From contig NZ_FWXF01000001.1 in NCBI RefSeq assembly GCF_900176285.1, forward strand, positions 1 to 64,000: DNA of 64,000 nucleotides, given 5' to 3'. This stretch comes from Desulfacinum hydrothermale DSM 13146. GTDB lineage: Bacteria > Desulfobacterota > Syntrophobacteria > Syntrophobacterales > DSM-9756. Position 1 is the first letter of the stretch. Every line of letters starts with the position of its first letter. Positions 9,031-17,439 of this stretch are shown here, one piece after another. Made by a program: the position numbers and the translations under genes. The notes below the pieces were generated by a model that was not told the origin of the DNA, ran no database searches, and worked only from the letters and a program-made list of their open reading frames with translations.

Positions 9031-10152
9031 ATGACTCAGACAAAGACGAGATACTTTCTCTTTCCCCACAGTGTCTTATCGGAGCCGGCGGCCCGCTGTT
9101 GGGCCACCGTGGGTGCGGCGTTGGATTGCCTGCGCATGGTGGAGCCCGCCACCTTGCCCCCGTGGGCCGAACCTCTGTGCAACCAGCATGGGTTGGAAAA
9201 GGACGAGGGGTTTTGGGAGCGCGTGGGGGTGGTTCTGCAGGGATACCGCAGGGTGGGAACGGACTTCGGCCAAGACGGACTCATGGCCGCCCTCAGCCGC
9301 GAATGGTCGCTGGGCGAAAGCCCCGAAAGCCGCAGTCATATTCAGGCCCTGCTCAAGGGCATGGCGGCGCCGCCCGCCGATCCTGCGGAGTGGCTCCTTA
9401 CGGAAGCCTGTGTCTTCCTCGAGTTGGGGCGGGAATTGGACCAGCGGGAACTGGAGCTGGTCGGAAGCCTCCAGAACGTGAGTCGCCTGGAGGGCCAGCT
9501 CTTGGAAACGCTGGGAGCGGACGAGGAAGAGGAGGACGAACTCCAACGGGCTCTGGAAACGGCCAATCCGCCCTTGAGCCCCGAATGGGGGCACTTCACT
9601 TATCTGTTGCGGCTTCGGATCGGCTTCTGGTTTCGCCTCTTCAGCCGACTGGCCCTCCAAGACGATCGGGTGGTGTTGACCGCGCTCAACCGGGACGTGG
9701 TGGACGAAGTGCTGGATCCCTTCCAGACGGAACGGGAGCGGCGAGGTGAAGCGTGGCGGCGCGACGAAAGGGTTCTCCTGGATCTGCCTCGCCTGGATCT
9801 ATTGGGTCCGGAGCCTTTCCAGGATTTCCGTCTGGCGTTTCAGGAAACGGGGGCCGGGGAGCATCTGGCTCGGGCTCTGGATGCCTACGTGCAAGACGAA
9901 ACGGAGGAAAACCGGAAAGCTCTGGATATGGCGGCGGATGCTCTGGAAGAGGCCGTGGGCGCGGTCCTGGAACGGGTCGGGCCCGTGGCGGGCCCAGGCG
10001 GGTACCGTCTGGTGCTGACCCGGCCCCTGGACGTGAGGCTTTCCGATGTTTGGCGCCGCTTCGACCGTCAGGGGGGGGAGGAACTGGGTGGTGACGATCG
10101 GCTCCAGGCTCCGGCCGTCTTCCTTCATGTGGAGCCGCATGGGGCTTCCTGA
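9031..10152 (+). CDS. Conserved-looking protein of unknown function next to mqnD
   Basis: A 373-residue soluble, acidic, helix-rich protein that I do not recognise. It has no signal peptide or membrane segment. An acidic cluster (ADEEEEDEL) sits near the middle, followed by an aromatic/arginine-rich stretch (YLLRLRIGFWFRLFSRLAL), and the C-terminus reads like beta strands (GYRLVLTRPLDVRL). The start is the ATG at 9031, six bases after GGAG; the frame is open four codons earlier. It begins 18 bases after mqnD and is almost certainly cotranscribed with it. Codon use matches its neighbours, so it looks native. A function in menaquinone supply or quinone-linked electron transfer is only a guess from position. 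Confidence 0.75.
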   Translation: MTQTKTRYFLFPHSVLSEPAARCWATVGAALDCLRMVEPATLPPWAEPLCNQHGLEKDEGFWERVGVVLQGYRRVGTDFGQDGLMAALSREWSLGESPESRSHIQALLKGMAAPPADPAEWLLTEACVFLELGRELDQRELELVGSLQNVSRLEGQLLETLGADEEEEDELQRALETANPPLSPEWGHFTYLLRLRIGFWFRLFSRLALQDDRVVLTALNRDVVDEVLDPFQTERERRGEAWRRDERVLLDLPRLDLLGPEPFQDFRLAFQETGAGEHLARALDAYVQDETEENRKALDMAADALEEAVGAVLERVGPVAGPGGYRLVLTRPLDVRLSDVWRRFDRQGGEELGGDDRLQAPAVFLHVEPHGAS

Positions 10153-10329
10153 GGGGCCGGTCTCCTCCCTGGGCGAAGGGACCTCTGGGTCGCTTTTCGG
10201 CATCCTCGCGAGATGGAAATCCACGGTTTCCTGCCGGCTGCGGACGGCCGCTCCGGCAAAAGAGGCGATCCAGGAGTTTGTGTGAGGAAGGCTCTTTGGC
10301 TCAGGATGCCGGGAAAGACCAGATCTTTC

Positions 10330-10440
10330 GGATCTGCGGGGCTTCCGCCCTGGGAAGGGGGGCACCCCATGAAGTGGCAGGCAGTTTCTTCATGGCCCCT
10401 GGGACGTCCAGGGGCTTTTCCGAAGCCCTGAGGGGCTCTG
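10330..10440. repeat. Intergenic repeat family, copy 1 (partial)
   Basis: The stretch holding GCGGGGCTTCCGCCC, GAAGTGGCAGGC and CATGGCCCCTGGGACGTCC matches parts of two other spacers: about 13930-14030 (GAAGTGGCAGGC, GATGGCCCCGGAAACGACC) and about 20061-20165 (GCGGGGCTTCCGCCCC, CATGTCTCCGGCAACGTCC). No coding potential is seen here. The rest of the 10153-10451 spacer shows nothing else. Confidence 0.5.
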
Positions 10441-10451
10441 CTGGTATCAGC

Positions 10452-10579
10452 CCGGGAGCGTCCGGGAAGGTGCATGCCGAAAAAGGCAGACGGGGGAAGA
10501 ATCGATGACCGGTGAAACGGCACTGGAGCTTTTTCTGGGAACGCTGGTATGCGAGGTCAAGGCCTCCGTCGAGGCCATG
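10452..10579 (+). repeat. 128-bp direct repeat, left copy (duplicated pgi 5' end)
   Basis: Identical to 11896-12023 except for two bases (10548 and 10550). It contains the ribosome-binding region and first 25 codons of pgi. The second copy lies exactly 1444 bases downstream. The two copies bracket the hicBA-containing segment, so this is the left boundary of an insertion or partial duplication. Confidence 0.95.
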
Positions 10580-10648
10580 GGCTTCGCCCAGGCCACCAAT
10601 GCCGTTTTATCGCTCGTTGGGAAGTGGTTCGCTAAAGGTTCTCCATGA
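10505..10648 (+). pseudogene. Truncated duplicate of the pgi 5' end
   Basis: The ATG at 10505 opens MTGETALELFLGTL and then EVKASVEAM, the same as the start of intact pgi at 11949. After codon 25 the sequence diverges completely and the frame stops after 47 codons, overlapping the 3' end of hicA. One of the two mismatches changes A-S to V-C. It keeps the pgi ribosome-binding site, so a short useless peptide could be made. Confidence 0.85.
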
Positions 10649-10859
10649 ACTCGTCAGGCGTGACCCCGGCTTGCCGTAGAATGCCCCTCAACGTGCCTAC
10701 AGCCAGCTCACGATGCAGAGGAACCACGCATCCGACAACGGCCTCTGGCGTGTGCTTTTTGAGCACCATGTGGCTGCCGCGTTGTCGCACTCTCTCAAAG
10801 CCCAGGCGTTCCAGTGCACGGACAACTTCTTCTCCCGATGCCCTGCGCAACTTAGGCAT
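10632..10859 (-). CDS. hicA: HicA-family mRNA interferase toxin
   Basis: 75-residue toxin of a type II system that cleaves mRNA when free of HicB. The fold is a small dsRNA-binding-like domain: PKLRRASGEEVVRALERLGF, RQRGSHMVL with the catalytic histidine in the G-S-H motif, and VPLHRELAVGTLRGILRQAG, all HicA hallmarks. The ATG at 10859 overlaps the hicB stop by eight bases (ATGCCTAA), so it is translated after hicB. Both lie in the segment bounded by the pgi direct repeats, consistent with acquisition. Confidence 0.9.
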   Translation of the reverse strand: MPKLRRASGEEVVRALERLGFERVRQRGSHMVLKKHTPEAVVGCVVPLHRELAVGTLRGILRQAGVTPDEFMENL

Positions 10860-11064
10860 AGACTGCTGCCTCAAAGGTGGTCATCAATGGCCTGGAAGCG
10901 TCAGGTATGGGAAACTCTTCCAAATAGAGTTCTGTCGCTTCTTTCAGATTGGCGACGGCTTCTTCGATGGTGTATCCCTGGCTAACCGTTCCAACTTCAG
11001 GACATTCTGCCACGTATAAATCTCCTTCCTTATGGAGAACTGCTGTAAAAGTTCGTATTTCCAT
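10852..11064 (-). CDS. hicB: HicB-family antitoxin
   Basis: 70-residue antitoxin with the HicB partial RNase H-like fold (FTAVLHKEGDLYVAECPEVG, then GYTIEEAVANLKEATELYLEE). It neutralises HicA. The ATG at 11064 is placed by GGGAGGTG eight bases upstream; an in-frame ATG further upstream lacks this. The short length and absence of a C-terminal ribbon-helix-helix or HTH domain mean autoregulation through this protein is not obvious. Antitoxin-first gene order, with overlap into hicA. Confidence 0.9.
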   Translation of the reverse strand: MEIRTFTAVLHKEGDLYVAECPEVGTVSQGYTIEEAVANLKEATELYLEEFPIPDASRPLMTTFEAAVYA

Positions 11065-11695
11065 TTCAAACACCTCCCTGTATTGCTCTTGAAGATGTTG
11101 TCTGGGTGAGGTCATAACAGGTTGATAATAAAATGTTTTCTCACGATTTTTGTGTAGCAGCTGTGGTACGGTTGGTCAAGGTCGTTCTTACCTCGTTTTT
11201 CGGACCCGGTTGGCGTACGAATGGCGCAAATGGTTCACCAGGATGGCTTCTTTGAGTGGAGGGGCCGGATGGACATGCGGGCAAACTGCCCCTGTGACGG
11301 CTTGCCGCGGCTGTGTCCACTGCCGAAGCTTCGTGGTAAACGATGGAGGGTTCTTCCCATCGGTACTAGCCACCGTCCAACTCCTCGATGACAACCGGCC
11401 TTGAAATCCTGGTGGTGATTGTGCAATGTCTTCCACCATGGAGCATGGGGGGCTCTCTTGGATGGTGAATCGACAGAATGGGAGGTACGGGAAGCTGCGT
11501 GTCTCCGAGGGAAGAGCCCACTGCTTCCAGCACCGATACCTGATGGGTCGAACAAATGCTTGAGTTTCGGATGTGGCGGGGCCTGGCAGATGGGTTGGAA
11601 GGGATGGAAGAGGAATAAGTGTAAGTAAGGTGAGTGTCCAGCAAGGATGGGGAGGCAAGCACCAGGCTTACGGAAAGATGAACACTGTGCCTTCG
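11065..11695. other. Non-coding or decayed DNA inside the hicBA segment
   Basis: Over 600 bases with no frame I can support. AT content rises locally near 11120-11150 (upstream of hicB), as expected for its promoter, but no clear -35/-10 pair is seen. The remainder is composition-neutral and contains short open frames only. It is part of the unit bounded by the 128-bp direct repeats and is probably decayed foreign or rearranged DNA. Confidence 0.5.
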
Positions 11696-11696
11696 T

Positions 11697-11885
11697 CAGC
11701 ATGGTCCGGCCGTCGCAAAGCATCTTGGTGAGCAGACGGTTCACCAGGAAGGTGGGTGCGTCCTTGATCGGAAGGCTGGTCTTTTTGAGTCTTTTCGCCA
11801 GGTCGAAGGCGGCGGCAAATGTTGGGTCATTGGGCTGGGGTATCTTGAAAACCTCTTGGAACGTGAGCCGCTTGGAGGACCAATT
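11697..11885 (-). pseudogene. Relic of a 3-hydroxyacyl-CoA dehydrogenase (FadB/Hbd type)
   Basis: The minus-strand frame reads FDLAKRLKKTSLPIKDAP and then TFLVNRLLTKML. This closely follows the junction of the NAD-binding and C-terminal domains of 3-hydroxyacyl-CoA dehydrogenases (consensus ...a.klGKtpvvvkDapGFlvNRll...). The glycine before F has become T. Nothing of the Rossmann N-terminus or the rest of the C-domain follows, and the piece abuts the right direct repeat. It is a fragment of a fatty-acid oxidation gene carried in with the insertion or left by rearrangement. Confidence 0.55.
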
Positions 11886-11895
11886 CTTGAAAACG

Positions 11896-12023
11896 CCGGG
11901 AGCGTCCGGGAAGGTGCATGCCGAAAAAGGCAGACGGGGGAAGAATCGATGACCGGTGAAACGGCACTGGAGCTTTTTCTGGGAACGCTGGCAAGCGAGG
12001 TCAAGGCCTCCGTCGAGGCCATG
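11896..12023 (+). repeat. 128-bp direct repeat, right copy (5' end of functional pgi)
   Basis: Partner of 10452-10579 with 126 of 128 identical bases. It covers the untranslated leader, the GGGGGAAG ribosome-binding region and codons 1-25 of the intact pgi gene. Confidence 0.95.
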
Positions 12024-13652
12024 ACCCGCGACCGGATCGTGGAACGGATCTGGCGGAAGGACCACACGGTCTGGAAACCGGAACCCGAAGAAATCACCAA
12101 TCGCCTGGGGTGGCTCCACGTGGCCGAGGCCATGATACCGCGCCTTCCCGAAGTGGACTCCTTTGTGGAGGAGGTGCGTTCCGCGGGCCTGACTCAGGCG
12201 GTCTTGCTGGGCATGGGCGGTTCCAGCCTGGCCCCGGAAGTCCTTGCTCGAATCTTTCCCCGGCGGCCTGGGTTTTTGGACCTCACGGTGCTGGATACCA
12301 CGCATCCGGATGCCATCGCCCGGGTCCGCGATCGGCTGGACTTGAAAAGGTCCCTTTTCATCGTCGCCACCAAATCGGGCGGTACGGTGGAAACGATCTC
12401 GCTCTTCAAATACTTTTACAACCTGATGCTGGACGTCCGCCCGCCCCACCAGGTGGGAGGCCATTTCTGTGCCATCACGGATCCGGGAAGCGGGCTGGAA
12501 GAGCGGGCCCGGTCCTTGGCCTTTCGGAAGATCTTTCTCAACGACCCGGAGATCGGCGGCCGCTATTCGGCCCTGTCCTATTTCGGTCTGGTGCCCGCCG
12601 CCCTCATGGGGACGGACATTCGAACAATCCTGGAGCGGGGCCGCCGGGCCGCCCAAGCCTGCGGGGTCGCCTCTCCCGGGGGCGCCGAACCCAACCCCGG
12701 ATTGCTCCTGGGTTCCGTGCTGGGCACGGCGGCCCGGGCCGGGCGCGACAAGATGACCTTGATGGTAGATCCACTGCTCGCCAACTTGGCCGATTGGGTG
12801 GAACAGTTGGTGGCTGAAAGTACGGGAAAGGAGGGGCGGGGGATCCTGCCCGTGGCGGGTGAGCCCCTGGGCCCGCCGGATGTGTACGGAGATGACCGGG
12901 TTTTTGTCTGGGTGGGAGCCGGAAAGGGTGGCTCTTGGCAAGGGCTCGAGGCGCTCCGTGAAGCGGGGTTTCCGTGCGTTGGCATCACCGTCGGCGACCC
13001 CCACGACGTGGGGGCTCTTTTCTTCGTGTGGGAATTTGCCACCGCCGTGGCCGCTCACCTTCTGGGTGTGAATCCCTTCGATCAGCCCAACGTGGAATCG
13101 GCCAAAATACAGGCCAAAAAGATGCTGGGGGCTTATCGGGAATCGGGAACGCTTCCTCGGCTTCCCGCGACCGCCGAACAGGAAGGCCTTCAGGTGCTGG
13201 GCCACAGCCCCGCCGCCACGCCCGCCGACGCGCTGAGGCGGTTTGTGGATCACGTATCCCAGGGAGGGTACGTGGCCATTCAGGCCTACGTGCCCCCAGA
13301 CCAAGAAACGGATAGAAGCCTGGGGCGCCTTCAAAAGACGTTGCGCAATCGCACGCGAAAGGCCGTCACCGTGGGCTACGGCCCTCGGTTTCTCCACTCC
13401 ACGGGCCAGCTCCACAAAGGAGATGCCGGCAAGGGAAGTTTTATCCAGATAAGCAGTGACATTTCCCGGGACGTTCCCATTCCCGATGCTCCCGGTGAGC
13501 CCGCCTCCAGCGTCACCTTCGGGGCGCTCATTGCCGCCCAGGCCCACGGCGACCGGGAAGCTCTTCTGCAAGCGGGCCGCCCCGTGCTCCGCCTCCATGT
13601 GACGCGCAAGGTGGCGGAAGCCCTGGACCGGTTGTGCGAACATCTCGATTAG
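11949..13652 (+). CDS. pgi: Glucose-6-phosphate isomerase (tal-pgi type)
   Basis: Interconverts glucose-6-phosphate and fructose-6-phosphate. At 567 residues it most resembles the isomerase half of the bifunctional transaldolase/phosphoglucose-isomerase proteins, here without the transaldolase domain. Seen: GMGGSSLAPEVL near residue 80, the sugar-phosphate-binding SIS block TKSGGTVET, and the C-terminal VTVGYGPRFLHSTGQLHKG followed by FIQISSD, typical of that subfamily. The start is fixed by the ribosome-binding region shared with the upstream duplicate; the open frame extends 31 codons further, into duplicated leader DNA. The immediate upstream DNA is part of the insertion, so its native promoter may have been separated from it. 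Confidence 0.9.
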   Translation: MTGETALELFLGTLASEVKASVEAMTRDRIVERIWRKDHTVWKPEPEEITNRLGWLHVAEAMIPRLPEVDSFVEEVRSAGLTQAVLLGMGGSSLAPEVLARIFPRRPGFLDLTVLDTTHPDAIARVRDRLDLKRSLFIVATKSGGTVETISLFKYFYNLMLDVRPPHQVGGHFCAITDPGSGLEERARSLAFRKIFLNDPEIGGRYSALSYFGLVPAALMGTDIRTILERGRRAAQACGVASPGGAEPNPGLLLGSVLGTAARAGRDKMTLMVDPLLANLADWVEQLVAESTGKEGRGILPVAGEPLGPPDVYGDDRVFVWVGAGKGGSWQGLEALREAGFPCVGITVGDPHDVGALFFVWEFATAVAAHLLGVNPFDQPNVESAKIQAKKMLGAYRESGTLPRLPATAEQEGLQVLGHSPAATPADALRRFVDHVSQGGYVAIQAYVPPDQETDRSLGRLQKTLRNRTRKAVTVGYGPRFLHSTGQLHKGDAGKGSFIQISSDISRDVPIPDAPGEPASSVTFGALIAAQAHGDREALLQAGRPVLRLHVTRKVAEALDRLCEHLD

Positions 13653-14523
13653 GCGGGCGTACCCGTCCGCCATGCCCGCCTCGAAGCGCGTCCGAGAGCG
13701 GTTCTCCGGCTCAAGACGCCGCGAAATTTCCATCCCCTTCGTCGGAGGCTGTCTGCCAATGGCCTCTTGGCCTTTTGGGCCTTTCGCACAAATGCAATTC
13801 AACTGTGCTATGCGATGTTTTTTTGAGCCTTGTGGGGGCGGGTTCGGAACCCGCCCCTGGCTCCCGCAAAGTTGGGCCGGCCGCACGGGCGCGCAGGGAG
13901 GAATTTAGGCGTTCTCGGACTGACTCCCAGCCGCGGGGCCAAAGCTCCGCGGTCAGGGGCCATGGTCATCCCTTGAAGTGGCAGGCCAGACCCGATGGCC
14001 CCGGAAACGACCGGGAGCTCTCCCGCGGCCCCGGCGCGCTGGGCCGCGACAAAGGGGCGTGCTCTCAGCGTCTTTGGACTCCGGGCTGGGGACGGCTCAT
14101 GGGCGGCAGTCTGTGGGGCCTGCGGGGAAGGCGGAAGTGAGGTTGGGGAGGGCTTGATGACCTTGTTGGCCGCTGGGCCTTTTCGGCGGCCGTGACGGAA
14201 AGTTTCGCTCTTCAGAAACCTGCGGAACACCAATGGCTTTGATTCAAGTGGTGCCTGTTGAGATGTTTCCTTTCTTGACTGTTTCACCAGAAAATGATAC
14301 CCCAATCAAGATTTCTCGTACGGGAGTTTGAATTCGGTATCCATAACTCCGTACGGGATCCCGCCTCCAATGGAACAAAAGCCCAGCGAAAGGCCCGGCA
14401 GGCTGTTCAAGTTTGGAAGGTGCTCATTGCCTCCCAGGTCGGCGCGAAAGGGGATCCGGCCGGGGACTGTGGGGGCTGGGACCCGGATGAGCGACCACAA
14501 GCACATACAACAGGGAGGGTAGC
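13653..14523. repeat. Spacer with intergenic repeat family, copy 2 (inverted relative to copies 3 and 5)
   Basis: Between pgi and the peptide-transporter operon there is no supportable gene. Positions 13744-13857 match the reverse complement of about 20344-20450 (CTTTTGGGCCTTTC, AAATGCAATTCAAC, ATGTTTTTTTGAGC), ending in a GGGCGGGTTC/GAACCCGCCC hairpin (about 13837-13857). Positions 13930-14060 carry the GAAGTGGCAGGC/GGCCCCGG module shared with copy 1. Further on, CGTACGGGA occurs twice (14317-14325 and 14350-14358), 33 bases apart, each containing a CGTACG palindrome; the two sites could bind a regulator of the operon at 14524. No good promoter is seen. Confidence 0.6.
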
Positions 14524-16104
14524 ATGGAAAGGCTGAGAAAACTGGAGAGGCTGTTGGCCCAGGGCAAGGTGAGCCGTCGGGATTTCATCAAGCAGGTGTC
14601 GGCATTGGGTTTGACAACCGCCGTGTCTCCCCTGTTGTTCCAGGGGGTGGCCCGTGCGGAAACGCCCAAAAAGGGCGGCCGTCTGCGTGTGGGGATTTCG
14701 GGCGGTTCCACAACGGACTCTCTGGATCCGGCCACCATCACGGATATGATGATGCAGGTCTTCAACACGTCCCTGCGCAACAACCTGGTGGAAATCGATG
14801 CGGACAATCGGGCCATCCCCGAGCTGGCTGAAAGCTGGGAGGCCTCTCCGGATGCCAAGAAATGGGTGTTCAAGCTCCGCAAAGGGGTGGAATTTCACAA
14901 CGGCAAAACCATGGACGCCCAGGATGTGATCTACTCCATCAACCATCACCGCGGGGAAGGAACCAAATCGGCGGCCAAGGCCCTGCTGGAGCCCATCCAG
15001 GAAATCAAGGCCGACGGCAAGGATACCGTCGTCTTCATCCTCAAAAGCGGAAATGCGGACTTTCCCTATGTTTTGAGCGATTACCACCTGAGCATCGGCC
15101 CGGCGGGAACCGATTTTCTGGATGGTGTGGGCACAGGCGGCTACATCTTGAAGGATTACGAGCCGGGCGTGCGGGGATTTGCGGTGCGAAATCCCAACTT
15201 CTTCAAGGAAAACCGGGCCCACTTCGATGAGGTGGAAGTCATTTGCATCAACGATGTCAATGCCCGGACCAATGCGCTCAAAACGGGCCAGGTGGATGTG
15301 ATCAACCGGTGCGAGCTCAAGACGGTGCATCTGCTCAAGCGCATGCCGGGCATCCAGGTCATGGAGCAGCACGGGTTCAAGCATTACACCTTTGCCATGT
15401 TGTGTGACGTGGCACCTTACAACGACAACAACGTGCGTATGGCCCTGAAGCACGCCATCGACCGGGAGCAGATGGTCAAGACCATCCTGCGCGGCTACGG
15501 CGAAGTGGGCAACGATCACCCCATCGCCAAGGCCAATCGGTACCACGCCTCCGAATTGCCCCAGCGCCGATACGATCCGGACAAGGCCAAGTTCTACCTG
15601 AAGAAGGCGGGCCTGAGTTCGGCGGTGTTCAAACTGCACGTGTCCGATGCGGCGTTCCAGGGGAGCGCGGATGCCGGGGTCCTCTACCGGGAAAGCGCCT
15701 CCAAGGCGGGGATCCAGATTGACGTGGTCCGGGAGCCCAGCGACGGTTACTGGAGCAACGTGTGGATGAAGAAACCATGGTGCGCCGTTTTCTGGGGCGG
15801 ACGGCCCACGGAAGACATGATGTTCACCACGGCCTACGCCGCGGACGCGCCTTGGAACGACACGCACTGGAAGAACAAGCGCTTCAACGAGCTGCTGGTG
15901 GCGGCTCGGGCCGAGCTGGACGAAAAGAAGCGGCGCGAGATGTATGTGGAGATGCAACAGCTGGTGCGCGACGATGGCGGTGTGGTGGTGCCCATGTTCC
16001 CGGCGGACCTTTCGGCCGCCACCGACAAGATCCGCCACGGCAAGCTGGCCGTCAACTGGGAGCTGGACGGCTTCCGGCTGACCGAGCGCTGGTGGTTCGC
16101 CTAA
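14524..16104 (+). CDS. Peptide/nickel-type ABC transporter substrate-binding protein (Tat-exported)
   Basis: SBP_bac_5 family protein of 526 residues. The N-terminus carries a twin-arginine motif (SRRDFIK, residues 17-23), a hydrophobic stretch and an ARA-type cleavage site near residue 45, so it is exported folded. The mature part starts KKGGRLRVGISGG, has NLVEIDADNRAIPELAESWE and KWVFKLRKGVEFHNGKTMDA, the classical OppA/DppA blocks. The cargo is probably a short peptide or similar solute; I cannot specify it. Promoter-proximal gene of a four-gene operon. A strong hairpin follows it. Confidence 0.88.
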   Translation: MERLRKLERLLAQGKVSRRDFIKQVSALGLTTAVSPLLFQGVARAETPKKGGRLRVGISGGSTTDSLDPATITDMMMQVFNTSLRNNLVEIDADNRAIPELAESWEASPDAKKWVFKLRKGVEFHNGKTMDAQDVIYSINHHRGEGTKSAAKALLEPIQEIKADGKDTVVFILKSGNADFPYVLSDYHLSIGPAGTDFLDGVGTGGYILKDYEPGVRGFAVRNPNFFKENRAHFDEVEVICINDVNARTNALKTGQVDVINRCELKTVHLLKRMPGIQVMEQHGFKHYTFAMLCDVAPYNDNNVRMALKHAIDREQMVKTILRGYGEVGNDHPIAKANRYHASELPQRRYDPDKAKFYLKKAGLSSAVFKLHVSDAAFQGSADAGVLYRESASKAGIQIDVVREPSDGYWSNVWMKKPWCAVFWGGRPTEDMMFTTAYAADAPWNDTHWKNKRFNELLVAARAELDEKKRREMYVEMQQLVRDDGGVVVPMFPADLSAATDKIRHGKLAVNWELDGFRLTERWWFA

Positions 16105-16125
16105 CGGGCGGTGGCAAAGCGTGGG

Positions 16126-16159
16126 CGCGGAACGTCCCGTAACAGCGGGACGTTCCGCG
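16126..16159 (+). terminator. Strong hairpin after the substrate-binding protein gene (attenuator or mRNA stabiliser)
   Basis: A 14-bp perfect stem (16126-16139 with 16146-16159, left arm CGCGGAACGTCCCG) with a six-base loop lies 22 bases after the stop. It lacks a U-tract, so it probably reduces read-through or protects the upstream message, giving more binding protein than permease. The remaining spacer to 16463 shows nothing else. Confidence 0.6.
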
Positions 16160-16463
16160 GCGTGAAAGGACCGCACCGAAGGGTTGCGATAAAGGCGGCC
16201 TTCCCCAACGACCGTGGATGACGGCTGGAAGGGAGGCAAGGGTTGGGGGCAACTGCCTCCCCCAGGACTGCGAGGAATCGGTTCGAGGCGCCCGGGTGGG
16301 GAGGTCGCCCTGCCCGGGTTGTTGCGCCAGAAGGGCCGTTTGAAAAAGGGCCGTTCTGGGAAAACGGTTGTGTTGCGAGGGAAGGTGAAGGAGGCCGAGA
16401 GGCGGCGGGGCATGGAACAGGCGGGTGTGTGGCCCCGTCGCGGAAGGCGGATATGGGAGAACC

Positions 16464-17420
16464 ATGAGTCCACTGAAGGAACTACTTCTAAAACGCATTG
16501 CTTTTGGAGCCTTGACCCTGATCGTCATCTCCGTGCTCATCTTCGTGGGCGTGGAGCTGCTGCCGGGGGACCTGGCGCAAGCGGTCTTGGGCCAGAGCGC
16601 CACGCCCGAGACCGTGGCGGCTTTTCGCAAGGAGCTCAAGCTGGACTTGCCTCCCCACGTGCGCTACTTCGCCTGGCTGTCGGACTTTGTGCAGGGCGAC
16701 TTCGGCAATTCGCTGGCCAACGGCCGGCCCATCGCCGGGCTGATCGGGTGGCGTTTTGCCAATACGATCTTTCTGGCGGCCACGGCGGCGGCCATCGCCG
16801 TTCCTCTTTCCATCTTGCTGGGGATCCTGGCGGCCTTATACCGCAACAGCCTTTTCGACCGGATAATTTCCATCGTCACCCTCAGCATGATCTCCTTTCC
16901 GGAATTTTTCATCGCCTACATCCTCATCGCCTTCTTGTCGGTCAAGCTGGGGCTTTTCCCCAGCATGGCGAGCATCAACGACCGGATGTCCTTGTGGGAT
17001 AAGTTGTACATGATCATCCTACCCTGCGCGACCCTCACCATGGTGGTGACTGCCCACATGATGCGCCAGACCCGGGCCTCCATCATTAACATCCTGGGTA
17101 CCTCCTTCATCGAGATGGCCCGGCTCAAGGGGTTGAAGCGCCTGCGGGTGGTGGTCTTGCACGCCTTTCCCAACGCTCTTTCGCCTGTCATCAACGTGGT
17201 GGCCATCAATCTGGCCTATCTGGTGGTGGGCGTGGTGATCGTGGAAGTGGTTTTCGTCTATCCCGGTCTGGGACAGCTCCTGGTGGATTCCGTATCCAAG
17301 CGGGACATCCCCGTGGTACAGGCGGCGGGGCTCATCTTCGCCACCACCTACGTGATCCTCAATCTCCTGGCGGATATCCTGGCGATCCTCAGTAACCCGC
17401 GACTGCGAAGTCCGAAGTAG
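16464..17420 (+). CDS. Peptide/nickel-type ABC transporter permease (DppB/OppB family)
   Basis: Integral membrane permease of 318 residues with six hydrophobic segments. N-terminal LLKRIAFGALTLIVISVLIF and the extracytoplasmic LLPGDLAQAVLGQ segment are typical of DppB. The EAA coupling loop reads FIEMARLKGLKRLRVVVLHAFPNALSPVI. The ATG at 16464 follows GGGAGA; a longer in-frame start lacks support. It precedes the DppC-like gene by 19 bases. Confidence 0.92.
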   Translation: MSPLKELLLKRIAFGALTLIVISVLIFVGVELLPGDLAQAVLGQSATPETVAAFRKELKLDLPPHVRYFAWLSDFVQGDFGNSLANGRPIAGLIGWRFANTIFLAATAAAIAVPLSILLGILAALYRNSLFDRIISIVTLSMISFPEFFIAYILIAFLSVKLGLFPSMASINDRMSLWDKLYMIILPCATLTMVVTAHMMRQTRASIINILGTSFIEMARLKGLKRLRVVVLHAFPNALSPVINVVAINLAYLVVGVVIVEVVFVYPGLGQLLVDSVSKRDIPVVQAAGLIFATTYVILNLLADILAILSNPRLRSPK

Positions 17421-17439
17421 AAATAGGGATAGGCACCGA

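Noticed and set aside
13837-13857. GGGTTCGGAACCC-like sequences at 13.8, 20.35 and 61.27 kb as tRNA T-arms
   Set aside because: No acceptor, D- or anticodon arms are present around them, and the arms are fully self-complementary hairpins; they belong to the intergenic repeat family.
14275-14303. TTGACT followed by GATACC as a promoter of the peptide transporter operon
   Set aside because: Spacer is only 15 bases to the best -10 candidate and the hexamer is poor; too weak to annotate.
16126-16159. Classical rho-independent terminator after the substrate-binding protein gene
   Set aside because: The stem is strong but no T-run follows and the permease genes continue; kept as an attenuator or mRNA-stabilising hairpin.
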